Assembly: GCA_964343305.1 (NCBI GenBank)
Contig: CAYFJO010000364.1
Coordinates: 1-11,100, forward strand
DNA: 11,100 nt
Direction: 5' to 3'
Origin: CAYFJO01 sp964343305
Lineage (GTDB): Bacteria; Planctomycetota; Planctomycetia; Pirellulales; Pirellulaceae
Shown here piece after piece: positions 1 to 5,587 of the stretch. Position 1 is the first letter of the stretch; every line of letters begins with the position of its first letter. Under the pieces are notes generated by a model. It had not been told where the DNA came from. It was given only the letters and a program-made list of their open reading frames with translations, and searched no databases. The position numbers were made by a program, and so were the translations under genes.

Positions 1-1
1 G

Positions 2-823
2 TTAGGGTCATACCGCTTCTTCAAAAATCATGCAAGGTGCGCTGTACAATTAGTAACGCTTGGGACAGCTTGGCGGTGGGCGAGCACAGTCCCCCTTGTC
101 ACTGGCCAGTTTCCTCGTAAGGGATTGAGATTTCCAAAGACTACAGACAAGCCACCGTTCCAAACTTGGGACGAAATCAATCGCCAAATTGAGCAAAACG
201 ACCTCACAGCACATGAGGCGGCCCTTCTATGGGACGCTCTCTATTTGAGACGAGAGGAAATCGACGAATTACTCAAGCACGTTGAGTCTGCGGCTTACTA
301 TCCGTTCGTTTATCCGATGTTTGTGATGGCAACACACACGGGCATTAGACGCAGCGAAATGCTTCGTTCACGAAAAGTCGACTTCGACTTTGAAACGGAC
401 ATTGTCACTATTCGGGAACGCAAACGAGTCCGCGGGCACCTCACTACTCGTCGTGTGCCGATATCCACGACGTTGAGAACGACCATGATTGACTGGTTTG
501 AAAACAAGCATCCCGGCGGTGCTCTGACGTTTTGCCACAGTCAACGAATCATTCGAAGCCGCACAAAGGCCCGACCTCAACAACCGATTACGCGTGACCA
601 AGCCCAATACCATTTTCAGCGAACCGTCGCACAAAGCAAATGGGATAAGGTTCGCGGTTGGCACTGTTTTCGCCACAGTTTCATCAGCAACATGGCCTGC
701 AAAGGAATCGACCAACGCATCATTGATGAATTTGTTGGACACACAACGGAACAGATGCGACGTCGATATAGACATCTGTTTCCTGACGTGAAAAAGAACG
801 CAATTCTAGAAGTGTTCGGTTAG
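2..823 (+). CDS. Tyrosine recombinase/integrase, 5'-truncated by the window edge
   Basis: This is a site-specific DNA recombinase of the phage-integrase family, which cuts and rejoins DNA through a 3'-phosphotyrosine intermediate. The frame is open from base 2, so the gene starts outside the window. The TTG at 125 is not preferred because the residues before it (for example TAWRWAS and FPRKGLRFP) read on as normal core-binding-domain sequence. Counting from base 2, the catalytic residues are visible: Arg in HTGIRRSEM (about residue 116), a Lys/Arg-rich hairpin after it, HxxR in WHCFRHSF (about 221-224), the second His in VGHTTEQM (about 247), and the nucleophile Tyr in RRRYRHL (about 256). 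The catalytic half therefore looks intact. The gene ends at TAG 821-823 and no tRNA or att-like repeat is seen beside it. I recognise the general style as a family multiplied in planctomycete genomes; its target site is unknown. Confidence 0.9.
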   Translation, partial: LGSYRFFKNHARCAVQLVTLGTAWRWASTVPLVTGQFPRKGLRFPKTTDKPPFQTWDEINRQIEQNDLTAHEAALLWDALYLRREEIDELLKHVESAAYYPFVYPMFVMATHTGIRRSEMLRSRKVDFDFETDIVTIRERKRVRGHLTTRRVPISTTLRTTMIDWFENKHPGGALTFCHSQRIIRSRTKARPQQPITRDQAQYHFQRTVAQSKWDKVRGWHCFRHSFISNMACKGIDQRIIDEFVGHTTEQMRRRYRHLFPDVKKNAILEVFG

Positions 824-1362
824 TCTCGTGTTTGGCCTACCCAAAATGCTCGATGAAGGAACGCACTGACCCAAGAACTGCCGGGAAAAAAACTACTTGA
901 CACTTCAGCCTCTTTCAGAGATGTCCAACCGAAGCGGATTAGCAATGAAGAGTATTGCGGCGGTGTCGTGAACGTTTTGTTGACCGATGCACTTTCATGG
1001 CGGTGAATGTGGCTGCCGAGGACCATGCTCCTGTGCCATCAATCGGATTGCAGAATCGGCCAGGTGTGGCGATCCGAACTGCCACGAAGTTCGAATTGAC
1101 TGACGAGCGAAAAGACCGTTTGTCCGGGCGCATTGCAAATGCTCAACATCTCTCGGCGATCGCTCTTTCCGCTTCGCGCGTTTTGCAACTTATCCAAGCT
1201 GCCGATGCTTTACCGATGTGCGTTGATCGTGACTGATGTGGCACCTTTTGCGCTGTAACGCAGAATGAATGTGGTCGCCGGTTGCGTTTCAGAAATCCCC
1301 CAATTTGGTCAAGTCTCATCCCTTTTTTCACTCGTTGTCCTGTTGAACGAATATGCTCAACG
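824..1362. other. Intergenic stretch without a convincing gene
   Basis: About 540 bases between the integrase stop and the end of the leftward small-gene block. Several open frames of 60-95 codons exist on both strands, but they overlap each other, lack good ribosome binding sites and show no recognisable motif. A TTGACA hexamer at 897-902 has no matching -10 box at the usual distance. I see no tRNA, rRNA or repeat here. It may be decayed material next to the integrase, but nothing shows this directly. Confidence 0.4.
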
Positions 1363-1518
1363 CTATTCGTCATTCGTACTGTCCGTGATGACTTCATCGT
1401 CGGTGTTTTTCTCTTGCTCTTTCTTTTTCTGGCGAGCCGCTCTTTTGTCTGCGGCCTTTTGCTTTTTTCTCACTTCTCTTTGCTTCTTCGCGAACGTGTT
1501 TTGGTCTTTTCTTCCCAT
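1363..1518 (-). CDS. Small lysine-rich, highly charged protein (51 aa)
   Basis: This is a 51-residue protein whose function I do not know. It begins MGRKDQNTFAKKQREVRKKQ, continues with Lys/Arg/Gln-rich heptad-like sequence to about residue 37, then has an acidic tail (TDDEVITDSTNDE). A long single charged helix that binds nucleic acid or ribosomes is a plausible but unproven reading. The ATG at 1518 is chosen over a more upstream in-frame start (1581) because GAAGG sits about 7 bases before it and the upstream residues lack the same composition. Short proteins of this style, with an FAKKQRE-type start, are often seen beside RNA-binding or cold-shock genes in planctomycetes and some other bacteria (general recall). 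Here it lies downstream of the RRM gene on the same strand, beyond a hairpin terminator, so it may be expressed partly by read-through. Confidence 0.65.
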   Translation of the reverse strand: MGRKDQNTFAKKQREVRKKQKAADKRAARQKKKEQEKNTDDEVITDSTNDE

Positions 1519-1648
1519 GCGATGCCTTCGTAAAAGGTCAATGAAGTGTTTGGGTGAATTGCCCACGCTTGTTGGCAACATGCAAAATCGAAGCGCACAA
1601 ACAAACGAGGGACTCCATTCCCGATCGCTTGTTCAAATTCAGTTGTTG

Positions 1649-1680
1649 CAAAATGGAGCAAATGAGAATGATTGCTCCAT
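1649..1680 (-). terminator. Rho-independent terminator of the RRM gene
   Basis: On the minus strand, seven bases after the RRM stop codon, a perfect 9-bp stem (ATGGAGCAA / TTGCTCCAT, plus coordinates 1653-1661 and 1672-1680) encloses a 10-base loop and runs directly into TTTTGC. Position and shape fit an intrinsic terminator, although the T tract is short and leakage into the small downstream gene is possible. Confidence 0.6.
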
Positions 1681-1686
1681 GGGGTT

Positions 1687-1971
1687 TTACCAACGTCGTC
1701 CGCCACCGCCGCCACTGCGTGCCTCGCGAGGCTTGGCTTCGTTGACTTTCAGCGCTCGGCCGTCGTGCTCTCTGCCATCCAGGGCGCTGATCGCTTGGTC
1801 GGCATCGCTCGCGTTGTTCATTTCGACGAAACCGAATCCTTTGCTGCGGCCGCTATCGCGATCTTCGATCACTTGCGCACTGACTACTTCGCCGAATTCG
1901 GCAAATAACTGTTCCAGGTCCGAGTTGCGGACGTTGTAACTGAGGTTTCCGCAATACAATTTCTTACTCAT
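1687..1971 (-). CDS. RRM-domain RNA-binding protein with glycine-rich tail
   Basis: This is a single-RRM protein that binds single-stranded RNA, of the short type found in cyanobacteria and planctomycetes (glycine-rich, often cold-induced Rbp proteins). RNP2 is visible as LYCGNL near the N-terminus and RNP1 as KGFGFVEM near residues 44-51. The fold continues through the ALDGREHDGRALKVNEAKPRE segment, and the protein ends in a short Gly/Arg tail (SGGGGGRRW). The total of 94 aa is normal for the family. Three starts lie together: TTG 1977, ATG 1974 and ATG 1971. I choose 1971 because GGAG then lies 7 bases upstream and the protein begins MSKKLYCGNL. About 150 bases of untranslated leader may separate it from a possible promoter near 2132-2161, a layout typical of cold-shock mRNAs. 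A hairpin terminator follows its stop. Confidence 0.93.
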   Translation of the reverse strand: MSKKLYCGNLSYNVRNSDLEQLFAEFGEVVSAQVIEDRDSGRSKGFGFVEMNNASDADQAISALDGREHDGRALKVNEAKPREARSGGGGGRRW

Positions 1972-2131
1972 CATCAATCTCCACTAGGTAGATTTGTCGA
2001 CCCGATTGTGATTCGGGCCAAGGGATCAATTGCCAACGTGACAATTGAATGGGCGGGACGTTCGAATGAGAGGTTGTGGAGAGAGACGTTTAGATTCCCG
2101 CCAGTCAGACTCGTTCGTCGAACCAGCCACT

Positions 2132-2161
2132 AAAATAGGCACTCCTTGTTGTAACGAACAA
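2132..2161 (-). promoter_or_regulatory. Possible promoter for the RRM gene
   Basis: On the minus strand TTGTTC (plus 2156-2161) and TATTTT (plus 2132-2137) are separated by 18 bases. Each box matches the sigma-70 consensus at four of six positions. A short inverted repeat (GTTGT/ACAAC, 2148-2162) overlaps the -35 side. This would give the RRM mRNA a leader of roughly 150 bases. The match is weak and is offered only as the best candidate in the gap 1978-2196. Confidence 0.25.
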
Positions 2162-2196
2162 CGTCGAGTGATTTGTTTGAATGATGCATGGACGCT

Positions 2197-2481
2197 CTAA
2201 TTTGACTTCCCATCGTTTCGATTTTGTCGAAGTCCTAGTTTCGGCCCTGCTTCGGTTTTTCGTACATCGAGTACTCGGTTTTGAAGCCGTTCTGCGATTG
2301 ACTCGCCAAACAACAAGACGACTCGGCCGTCGTGGTCGACGACTTGATCGCCGGGTCGCTGTTTGCCACGACGGACACGGATGCGGTCGCCTTTTCGAGT
2401 GATTCGCGCGGCAATCTCGGTCGGTTGTGCGCCAAGCAAGTCATGCAATCTGGCAAATGCGGCATCGGTAATGGTTAACAT
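2197..2481 (-). CDS. HesB/IscA-like protein lacking cysteines
   Basis: This is a 94-residue protein whose beginning (MLTITDAAFARLHDLL) and later pattern (RPGDQVVDHDGRVVLLFGES followed by a leucine/aspartate-containing segment) resemble A-type iron-sulfur carrier proteins of the HesB/IscA fold. The three cysteines that bind the cluster in IscA are all absent, so an Fe-S carrier role is unlikely. It may keep only the fold. The C-terminus is basic and polar. ATG 2481 is chosen over the in-frame ATG 2535 because GGAG lies 9 bases upstream and the family-like sequence begins there. It lies 50 bases after the zinc-ribbon gene on the same strand and is probably cotranscribed with it. The family assignment is from pattern only and moderate; the alternative is an unclassified small protein. 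Confidence 0.6.
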   Translation of the reverse strand: MLTITDAAFARLHDLLGAQPTEIAARITRKGDRIRVRRGKQRPGDQVVDHDGRVVLLFGESIAERLQNRVLDVRKTEAGPKLGLRQNRNDGKSN

Positions 2482-2531
2482 TTGATGGTCTCCTATGTTG
2501 ACAATGGCGGGCGGTTTCGCGGCGTGGATCG

Positions 2532-2747
2532 TCAACGGACGATGGCCGAGTGGACACCAGCTTCTTTACGTTTGTTGTGCAGTTTCGCTGCCAGGCCAAC
2601 GTGGTTCGATACGATCGAGTCGAATTCGGCACCACAGACGGCGCAGGTTGCCGCCAAGTCATCGCGAAGGGCAACCTTGCAGTGGTCGCAGCGAACACGC
2701 CAAAGGTCCACAACGACCGACGCACGTTTTCCTTGTTTTTCACTCAT
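2532..2747 (-). CDS. Small zinc-ribbon protein (71 aa)
   Basis: This is a short protein of unknown role with one likely zinc-binding site: a CDHC knuckle near residue 20 and a CAVC knuckle near residue 34, spaced about 12 residues apart as in zinc ribbons. The N-terminus (MSEKQGKRASVVVDLWRVRC) and the C-terminal segment after the second knuckle are predicted from the sequence to be polar and soluble. ATG 2747 is chosen because AGGAG lies 10 bases before it; the frame is open further upstream to 2930, but that part lacks a ribosome site and looks non-coding. It is the first gene of the leftward block and is followed by the HesB-like gene. Such ribbons often bind nucleic acid or a protein partner; no specific partner can be named. 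Confidence 0.7.
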   Translation of the reverse strand: MSEKQGKRASVVVDLWRVRCDHCKVALRDDLAATCAVCGAEFDSIVSNHVGLAAKLHNKRKEAGVHSAIVR

Positions 2748-3174
2748 CAGCGATGTGCTCCTGGGGTAAGTGCTAATGCATCCAGGAGCTCGCGTAACCG
2801 CAACACAAACGCTTGTCTGACAAAGGCGCTCACGGAAACGAAGAATTCCCGGAAGGATAGGCGTCAGAAACACCAGTGCTTCCCCACCCAGAAAATCAAA
2901 GCAAGTGGGGCACGGTTGCTCACGAACCATTCAAGTGAGCCATCGACACGTGGTTGTCGGAAAGAAGAGAGTCTGTGACCCTGTGATCGACGTCGTTAAG
3001 GAGACGAAAGGAATCAATTCTTTGAGACAAAAAGTCGCTGCTTTTTCTTTAACTTCAAATCTAGCCTACGTTGTTTCACGTATCTGGTCAAGGTCGAACC
3101 GGTAGTGACGCACCAGTTCTGACGGCCAAAAACTGTTCGTTTTGCATTTTGAATGGATTGGGCTGGCACATCCC
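2748..3174. other. Divergent intergenic region
   Basis: About 430 bases between the start of the leftward block and the repeat array that precedes the rightward block. It should hold the promoters of both blocks, but I cannot place them with confidence. Open frames inside it have no ribosome site or motif. An AT-rich inverted repeat (AAAAAG/CTTTTT, 3029-3046) is the only structure noted, and it is weak. Confidence 0.4.
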
Positions 3175-3233
3175 ATATTTGGAGATACAATATTTGGAGA
3201 TACAATATTTGGAGATACAATATTTGTAGGTTA
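3175..3233. repeat. 15-bp tandem repeat, three perfect copies plus a degenerate fourth
   Basis: The unit ATATTTGGAGATACA occurs head to tail at 3175-3189, 3190-3204 and 3205-3219. A partial copy follows (ATATTTGTAGG from 3220), then further AT-rich sequence. The array ends about 50 bases before the first gene of the rightward block. The 15-bp period is not a whole number of helical turns. Its promoter-proximal place fits an operator array or spacer, but a neutral slippage product cannot be excluded. Confidence 0.9.
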
Positions 3234-3283
3234 ATATTTTGTAATTGTAAAACTGGCGCTCGATGAAGCAATGGGGATGCGAA

Positions 3284-3865
3284 ATGCCGAAGGTGCGAGT
3301 GACTCGAAAGATTTTTCTGCAAGACCGCCAAGGAAAAACGTTTGCTGACGTCGTCAATGACGCGGAACAACCGTTTGACATCGTGCTGGAGTTTTTTAAC
3401 GACGCTGACCGCCAACGGCGCATGGAAGAGTCGGAGATTCACCATGACCGATCTCCGCTGGCTGGCGTGGTACGCGAACTAGAATCGATCCCGGCAGTCG
3501 ATCAGTTTCTTTCGGAGATACACACCACGCGCAGCACGCGACTGCGGCAAGCTGTTGGCGTGTTGGTTCGAATAATCATGGAGCAGCGCGGGTGGAGAAA
3601 GACGGGTCGCAAGGGTTCGCTGGGCGTGCGAGCTGCAAAAACGGAGGCATCGCCGGGCCACAACACGGGTGGATTGGCATTCTGGTTTGTTCGCGGCGAG
3701 CGATATGAACTCGCGGAAGGAATGCCGTTTCGCCAAGTCCGTGATCGGTACAAAAAACTTAACGCTGAGCAAACACAGCGATCACCCGGCAAACGAAAAC
3801 ACAAACGTAAGCTGCAAACGACCGCGCCAAGAAAGACCAGTAAGGATGATCAATTCCGAAAATGA
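3284..3865 (+). CDS. Unknown basic protein, first gene of the rightward block
   Basis: I do not recognise a named family for this protein of about 193 residues. The N-terminal 60 residues (MPKVRVTRKIFLQDRQGKTF...) look like a compact strand-rich module. A middle segment follows that is rich in charged helices (LESIPAVDQFLSEIHTTRS, then RQAVGVLVRIIMEQRGWRK). Next comes an aromatic stretch (GGLAFWFVRGERYELAEGMP), and the last 35 residues are strongly Lys/Arg-rich (SPGKRKHKRKLQTTAPRKTSK), which suggests contact with nucleic acid. ATG 3284 is preferred because GGGG lies about 9 bases upstream; ATG 3263 in the same frame has no ribosome site. Its last 20 bases overlap the STAS gene, so the two are probably translationally coupled. 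A tandem-repeat array lies just upstream and may control it. Confidence 0.7.
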   Translation: MPKVRVTRKIFLQDRQGKTFADVVNDAEQPFDIVLEFFNDADRQRRMEESEIHHDRSPLAGVVRELESIPAVDQFLSEIHTTRSTRLRQAVGVLVRIIMEQRGWRKTGRKGSLGVRAAKTEASPGHNTGGLAFWFVRGERYELAEGMPFRQVRDRYKKLNAEQTQRSPGKRKHKRKLQTTAPRKTSKDDQFRK

Positions 3866-4277
3866 GACACATAACGAGCAGCAAACAGGTCCTGTAGTCG
3901 CTCGATTGGAGCGAACCTACGGCTCCACGGAATCGAAAGCGCTATCTCGACTCGACGGATATCTTTCCGGAATGGCGTGCCGTTCTTCAACGGGACTACT
4001 GATCGATCTGAGTGAAACGACCTACGTCGGCTGTGGATTTCTTACCGTCTTGCTGCAACACCACGTGAAGGCCGTCCAGACCAATCGTCGCATTGCTTTG
4101 TGCTCGCTAAATCCAATGCCCGCAGATGTGCTTGCGGTCACCCGTCTCGACTCGCTGTGGGAGATTTTTCAACCACGCGTAGAAGCGCTCCAAGCCATGC
4201 GATGGCCGGTGGTCATCCCATTTCAATTGTCATTGGTGGATTTTGGAAATCCACAAAAGGTAGAAGCATGTCCCTAA
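3846..4277 (+). CDS. STAS-domain protein, anti-sigma-factor-antagonist-like
   Basis: This 143-residue protein contains a STAS fold, as in SpoIIAA-type antagonists that bind partner kinases or anti-sigma factors. The central signature is GLLIDLSETTYVGCGFLTVL (about residues 50-69), followed by a KAVQTNRRIALCSLNP segment (about 75-90) and a VTRLDSLWEIF segment (about 98-108), matching the strand/helix order of the domain. At the place where classical antagonists have D-S-S/T-G with a phosphorylatable Ser, this protein has G-C-G, so switching by serine phosphorylation is probably lost. The start ATG 3846 lies within the end of the previous gene (20-base overlap), and csrA begins 15 bases after its stop, which suggests one operon. 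Its 3' end also encodes the hairpin proposed to bind CsrA. The partner is unknown; no anti-sigma kinase gene is in the window. Confidence 0.8.
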   Translation: MINSENETHNEQQTGPVVARLERTYGSTESKALSRLDGYLSGMACRSSTGLLIDLSETTYVGCGFLTVLLQHHVKAVQTNRRIALCSLNPMPADVLAVTRLDSLWEIFQPRVEALQAMRWPVVIPFQLSLVDFGNPQKVEACP

Positions 4278-4292
4278 CACAAGGATGGAATC
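4236..4292 (+). promoter_or_regulatory. csrA leader: GGA-loop hairpin and CsrA-consensus site over the ribosome binding site
   Basis: A perfect 8-bp stem with a three-base loop (GTGGATTT-TGG-AAATCCAC, 4236-4254) places GGA at the loop, 38 bases before the csrA start. The ribosome binding site itself reads ACACAAGGATGG (4277-4288), which agrees at 10 of 12 positions with the published SELEX consensus for CsrA RNA targets (RUACARGGAUGU). A second GGA follows at once. Two such sites at this spacing match the way a CsrA dimer blocks translation, so autoregulation is a reasonable inference. The hairpin lies inside the coding end of the STAS gene. Confidence 0.5.
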
Positions 4293-4499
4293 ATGCTCGT
4301 GTTAAGCCGGAAGTCGATGGAGCAAATCCAGATTGGCGACGACGTGGTCGTCACGGTGCTGGAGATTCGAGGGAACAAAGTGCGACTAGGGATTGAAGCC
4401 CTTGGGGAGATTCATGTCTTGCGATCGGAATTGCAAGGCGTAGGTCCAAAACTGCCAACCGCACTCGTGCCAGCCGTGGTCGCACTGATTGAATTGTAG
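4293..4499 (+). CDS. csrA: Carbon storage regulator CsrA (RsmA-like)
   Basis: CsrA is a small homodimeric RNA-binding protein that binds GGA motifs near ribosome binding sites and changes translation or mRNA stability. The signature is clear: MLVLSRKSMEQIQIGDDVVV, then VLEIRGNKVRLGIEA, then the IHVLRSEL segment. The two main RNA-contact regions are kept (Leu4-Arg6 and Arg44). Two features are unusual: the Pro that normally follows GIEA (position 37) is Leu, and a hydrophobic tail (GPKLPTALVPAVVALIEL, residues 51-68) replaces the usual short helix. GGATGGA lies 5-10 bases before the ATG. It is 15 bases after the STAS gene and is followed by a hairpin terminator. It may be one of several CsrA copies in this genome, specialised for this block (inference). 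Confidence 0.93.
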   Translation: MLVLSRKSMEQIQIGDDVVVTVLEIRGNKVRLGIEALGEIHVLRSELQGVGPKLPTALVPAVVALIEL

Positions 4500-4537
4500 T
4501 GGTACGTCAGGCATTAGCTGATGAGCACACGAATTGT

Positions 4538-4565
4538 GAAAACCGCACTTTGTTGCGGTGATTTT
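4538..4565 (+). terminator. Hairpin terminator after csrA
   Basis: A perfect 6-bp stem (ACCGCA 4542-4547, TGCGGT 4554-4559) with a 6-base loop is preceded by AAAA and followed by GATTTT. It lies about 40 bases after the csrA stop and 23 bases before the ribosome site of the next gene. It could end or attenuate the first transcription unit. Confidence 0.5.
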
Positions 4566-4644
4566 GTGTCATTCGAAAGGGTCAAAGATGTCAGTTGCGG
4601 AAAAGTCTCGTTGAAAAGATTGGGCCGATGCCCTGCGACAGGAA

Positions 4645-4908
4645 ATGATGACCGGTTTAACACCACAAGTAACCAAGACAGTCGACGAGATTATCTCTGA
4701 GACGGAGACGACCAAAGCGGAGAGCACGGTGCGAAGCGCGCGATTTTGGGAAGCTTGCTCGTCGCCAATTCCAAACGATGTCCTCACGAGGGCTGGATTT
4801 GACATCAAATTTGAGCCAGATGACCGAAGTGTCCGGGAAGTTACATTGCGGCTGAACGAAAGCTGGATGTCGATCCTGCAACGAGTGCTTGATCGACAGA
4901 AAGCGTAG
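4645..4908 (+). CDS. Unknown small protein; probable true start is upstream of an in-frame TGA
   Basis: I do not recognise a family for this protein. As annotated it has 87 residues, with a helical N-terminal half (VTKTVDEIISETETTKAEST) and a C-terminal part ending LRLNESWMSILQRVLDRQKA. The interesting point is the start. A strong ribosome site (AAAGG 4576-4580) stands 7 bases before ATG 4588, and that frame reads MSVAEKSR, TGA (4612-4614), then KDWADALRQEMM, joining this protein without any frame change. The sequence after the TGA looks coding. So the gene may once have been 106 codons and gained a CGA-to-TGA stop, or translation restarts at ATG 4645/4648, where a weak AGGA lies close by. 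The gene follows the csrA terminator and precedes the zinc-ribbon gene. Confidence 0.6.
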   Translation: MMTGLTPQVTKTVDEIISETETTKAESTVRSARFWEACSSPIPNDVLTRAGFDIKFEPDDRSVREVTLRLNESWMSILQRVLDRQKA

Positions 4909-4967
4909 CTCAAAGAAGTTCAATAAAACAATGGATTTGTCCAAAGTCATTGGGGAGCATGTCACCG

Positions 4968-5285
4968 GTGCCACATAAGAAACCACAACCCCTCTTTCCA
5001 GCGAAAGCCAACAAGCACTGTCCCGTTTGTGGCCAAGTCAGCTATTCGCGCGACGGAATTCACCCTCAATGCTCCGAAAAACAGGCCGATGATGCGCGCG
5101 TCGAACGCACCAAAAACAAAGCGCCACCGGCCAAAGAGAAGAATTCGGCAAATAACGTCGCGCCATGGCTGCGAAGCTGTCCGAAGTGCGGCAACTTAGT
5201 GCATGTGCGAAAGAAAGTTTGTCAATGCGGCCATACGATTGCGGCCGCTGTCCGTCCGCCAGAAGGTGAAGGCGAAACAACGTGA
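4968..5285 (+). CDS. Small protein with two Cys-rich zinc-binding motifs
   Basis: This 105-residue protein of unknown role has two likely zinc sites: CPVC near residue 18 with a further HPQC near 35, and CPKC near 71 paired with CQCGH near 85. A Lys/Ala-rich linker (about residues 41-63) separates them. Zinc ribbons of this kind usually bind nucleic acid or proteins. The start is uncertain. GTG 4968 (protein beginning MPHKKPQPLFP) lies 11 bases after GGGGAG and is preferred; ATG 4959 is only 2 bases from that ribosome site, and TTG 4950 overlaps it. I have a general recollection of planctomycete proteins that begin PHKK-PLFPAK and carry the same first zinc motif. The next gene starts 22 bases after its stop, which supports cotranscription. 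Confidence 0.75.
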   Translation: MPHKKPQPLFPAKANKHCPVCGQVSYSRDGIHPQCSEKQADDARVERTKNKAPPAKEKNSANNVAPWLRSCPKCGNLVHVRKKVCQCGHTIAAAVRPPEGEGETT

Positions 5286-5307
5286 TCATTTTCGAAAGGA
5301 CGAATCG

Positions 5308-5532
5308 ATGTCCATCGGCATTCAAAAGTTGTGTAAGGAGAAAGTTATCTCGCTGCTGAGTTTAGCCGATCGCAGCGGCATCGCTCTGCAACGACTGCAA
5401 GCAATCTATCAAGGAAGGTGGACGCACGGCCCGCGGGAACGAGTGGCGATCGCACAGGCGTTGGAGACACAAAATGCCGAGATCACATGGGAACATAAAA
5501 CATCAGTCGAGCATTTTTACGGACCAGGTTGA
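5308..5532 (+). CDS. Small XRE-like helix-turn-helix protein (74 aa)
   Basis: This is a short probable DNA-binding regulator. Residues about 14-45 (LSLADRSGIALQRLQAIYQG followed by RWTHGPRERVAIAQAL) match the lambda-repressor/XRE layout: helix 2 with ADRSGI, recognition helix LQRLQAIYQG, then helices 4-5 ending in an IAQAL motif. The remaining C-terminal segment (ITWEHKTSVEHFYGPG) is shared in general form with other small planctomycete proteins of this type that I recall. ATG 5308 is chosen because AAAGGA lies 7 bases upstream; the frame is open further left, but that part overlaps the zinc-ribbon gene in another frame. At 74 aa it is only the DNA-binding domain, so any signal must come from a partner or from its amount. 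Its target could be the block promoter (inference). Confidence 0.8.
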   Translation: MSIGIQKLCKEKVISLLSLADRSGIALQRLQAIYQGRWTHGPRERVAIAQALETQNAEITWEHKTSVEHFYGPG

Positions 5533-5587
5533 TTTTTGACATGCGGCAAACTGCCGAAATGAAGAGCCACTGAAAAAGAAGGATGGA

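Noticed and set aside
897..902. TTGACA as a -35 box
   Set aside because: No acceptable -10 hexamer 16-18 bases downstream and no gene follows.
955..1236. 93-codon open frame on the plus strand after the integrase
   Set aside because: No ribosome site, no motif, and equally long frames overlap it on the other strand.
3175..3233. CRISPR-like array
   Set aside because: Units are directly adjacent with no spacers, only 15 bp long, and there are no cas genes.
3014..3445. 143-codon minus-strand frame with a repeated LQILY pattern
   Set aside because: The repeat is only the translation of the 15-bp DNA tandem array, and the frame runs antisense through the start of the gene at 3284.
1894..5156. 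16-base exact match GAATTCGGCAAATAAC at 1894-1909 and 5141-5156
   Set aside because: Both copies lie inside unrelated coding genes on opposite strands with no flanking similarity; most likely chance.
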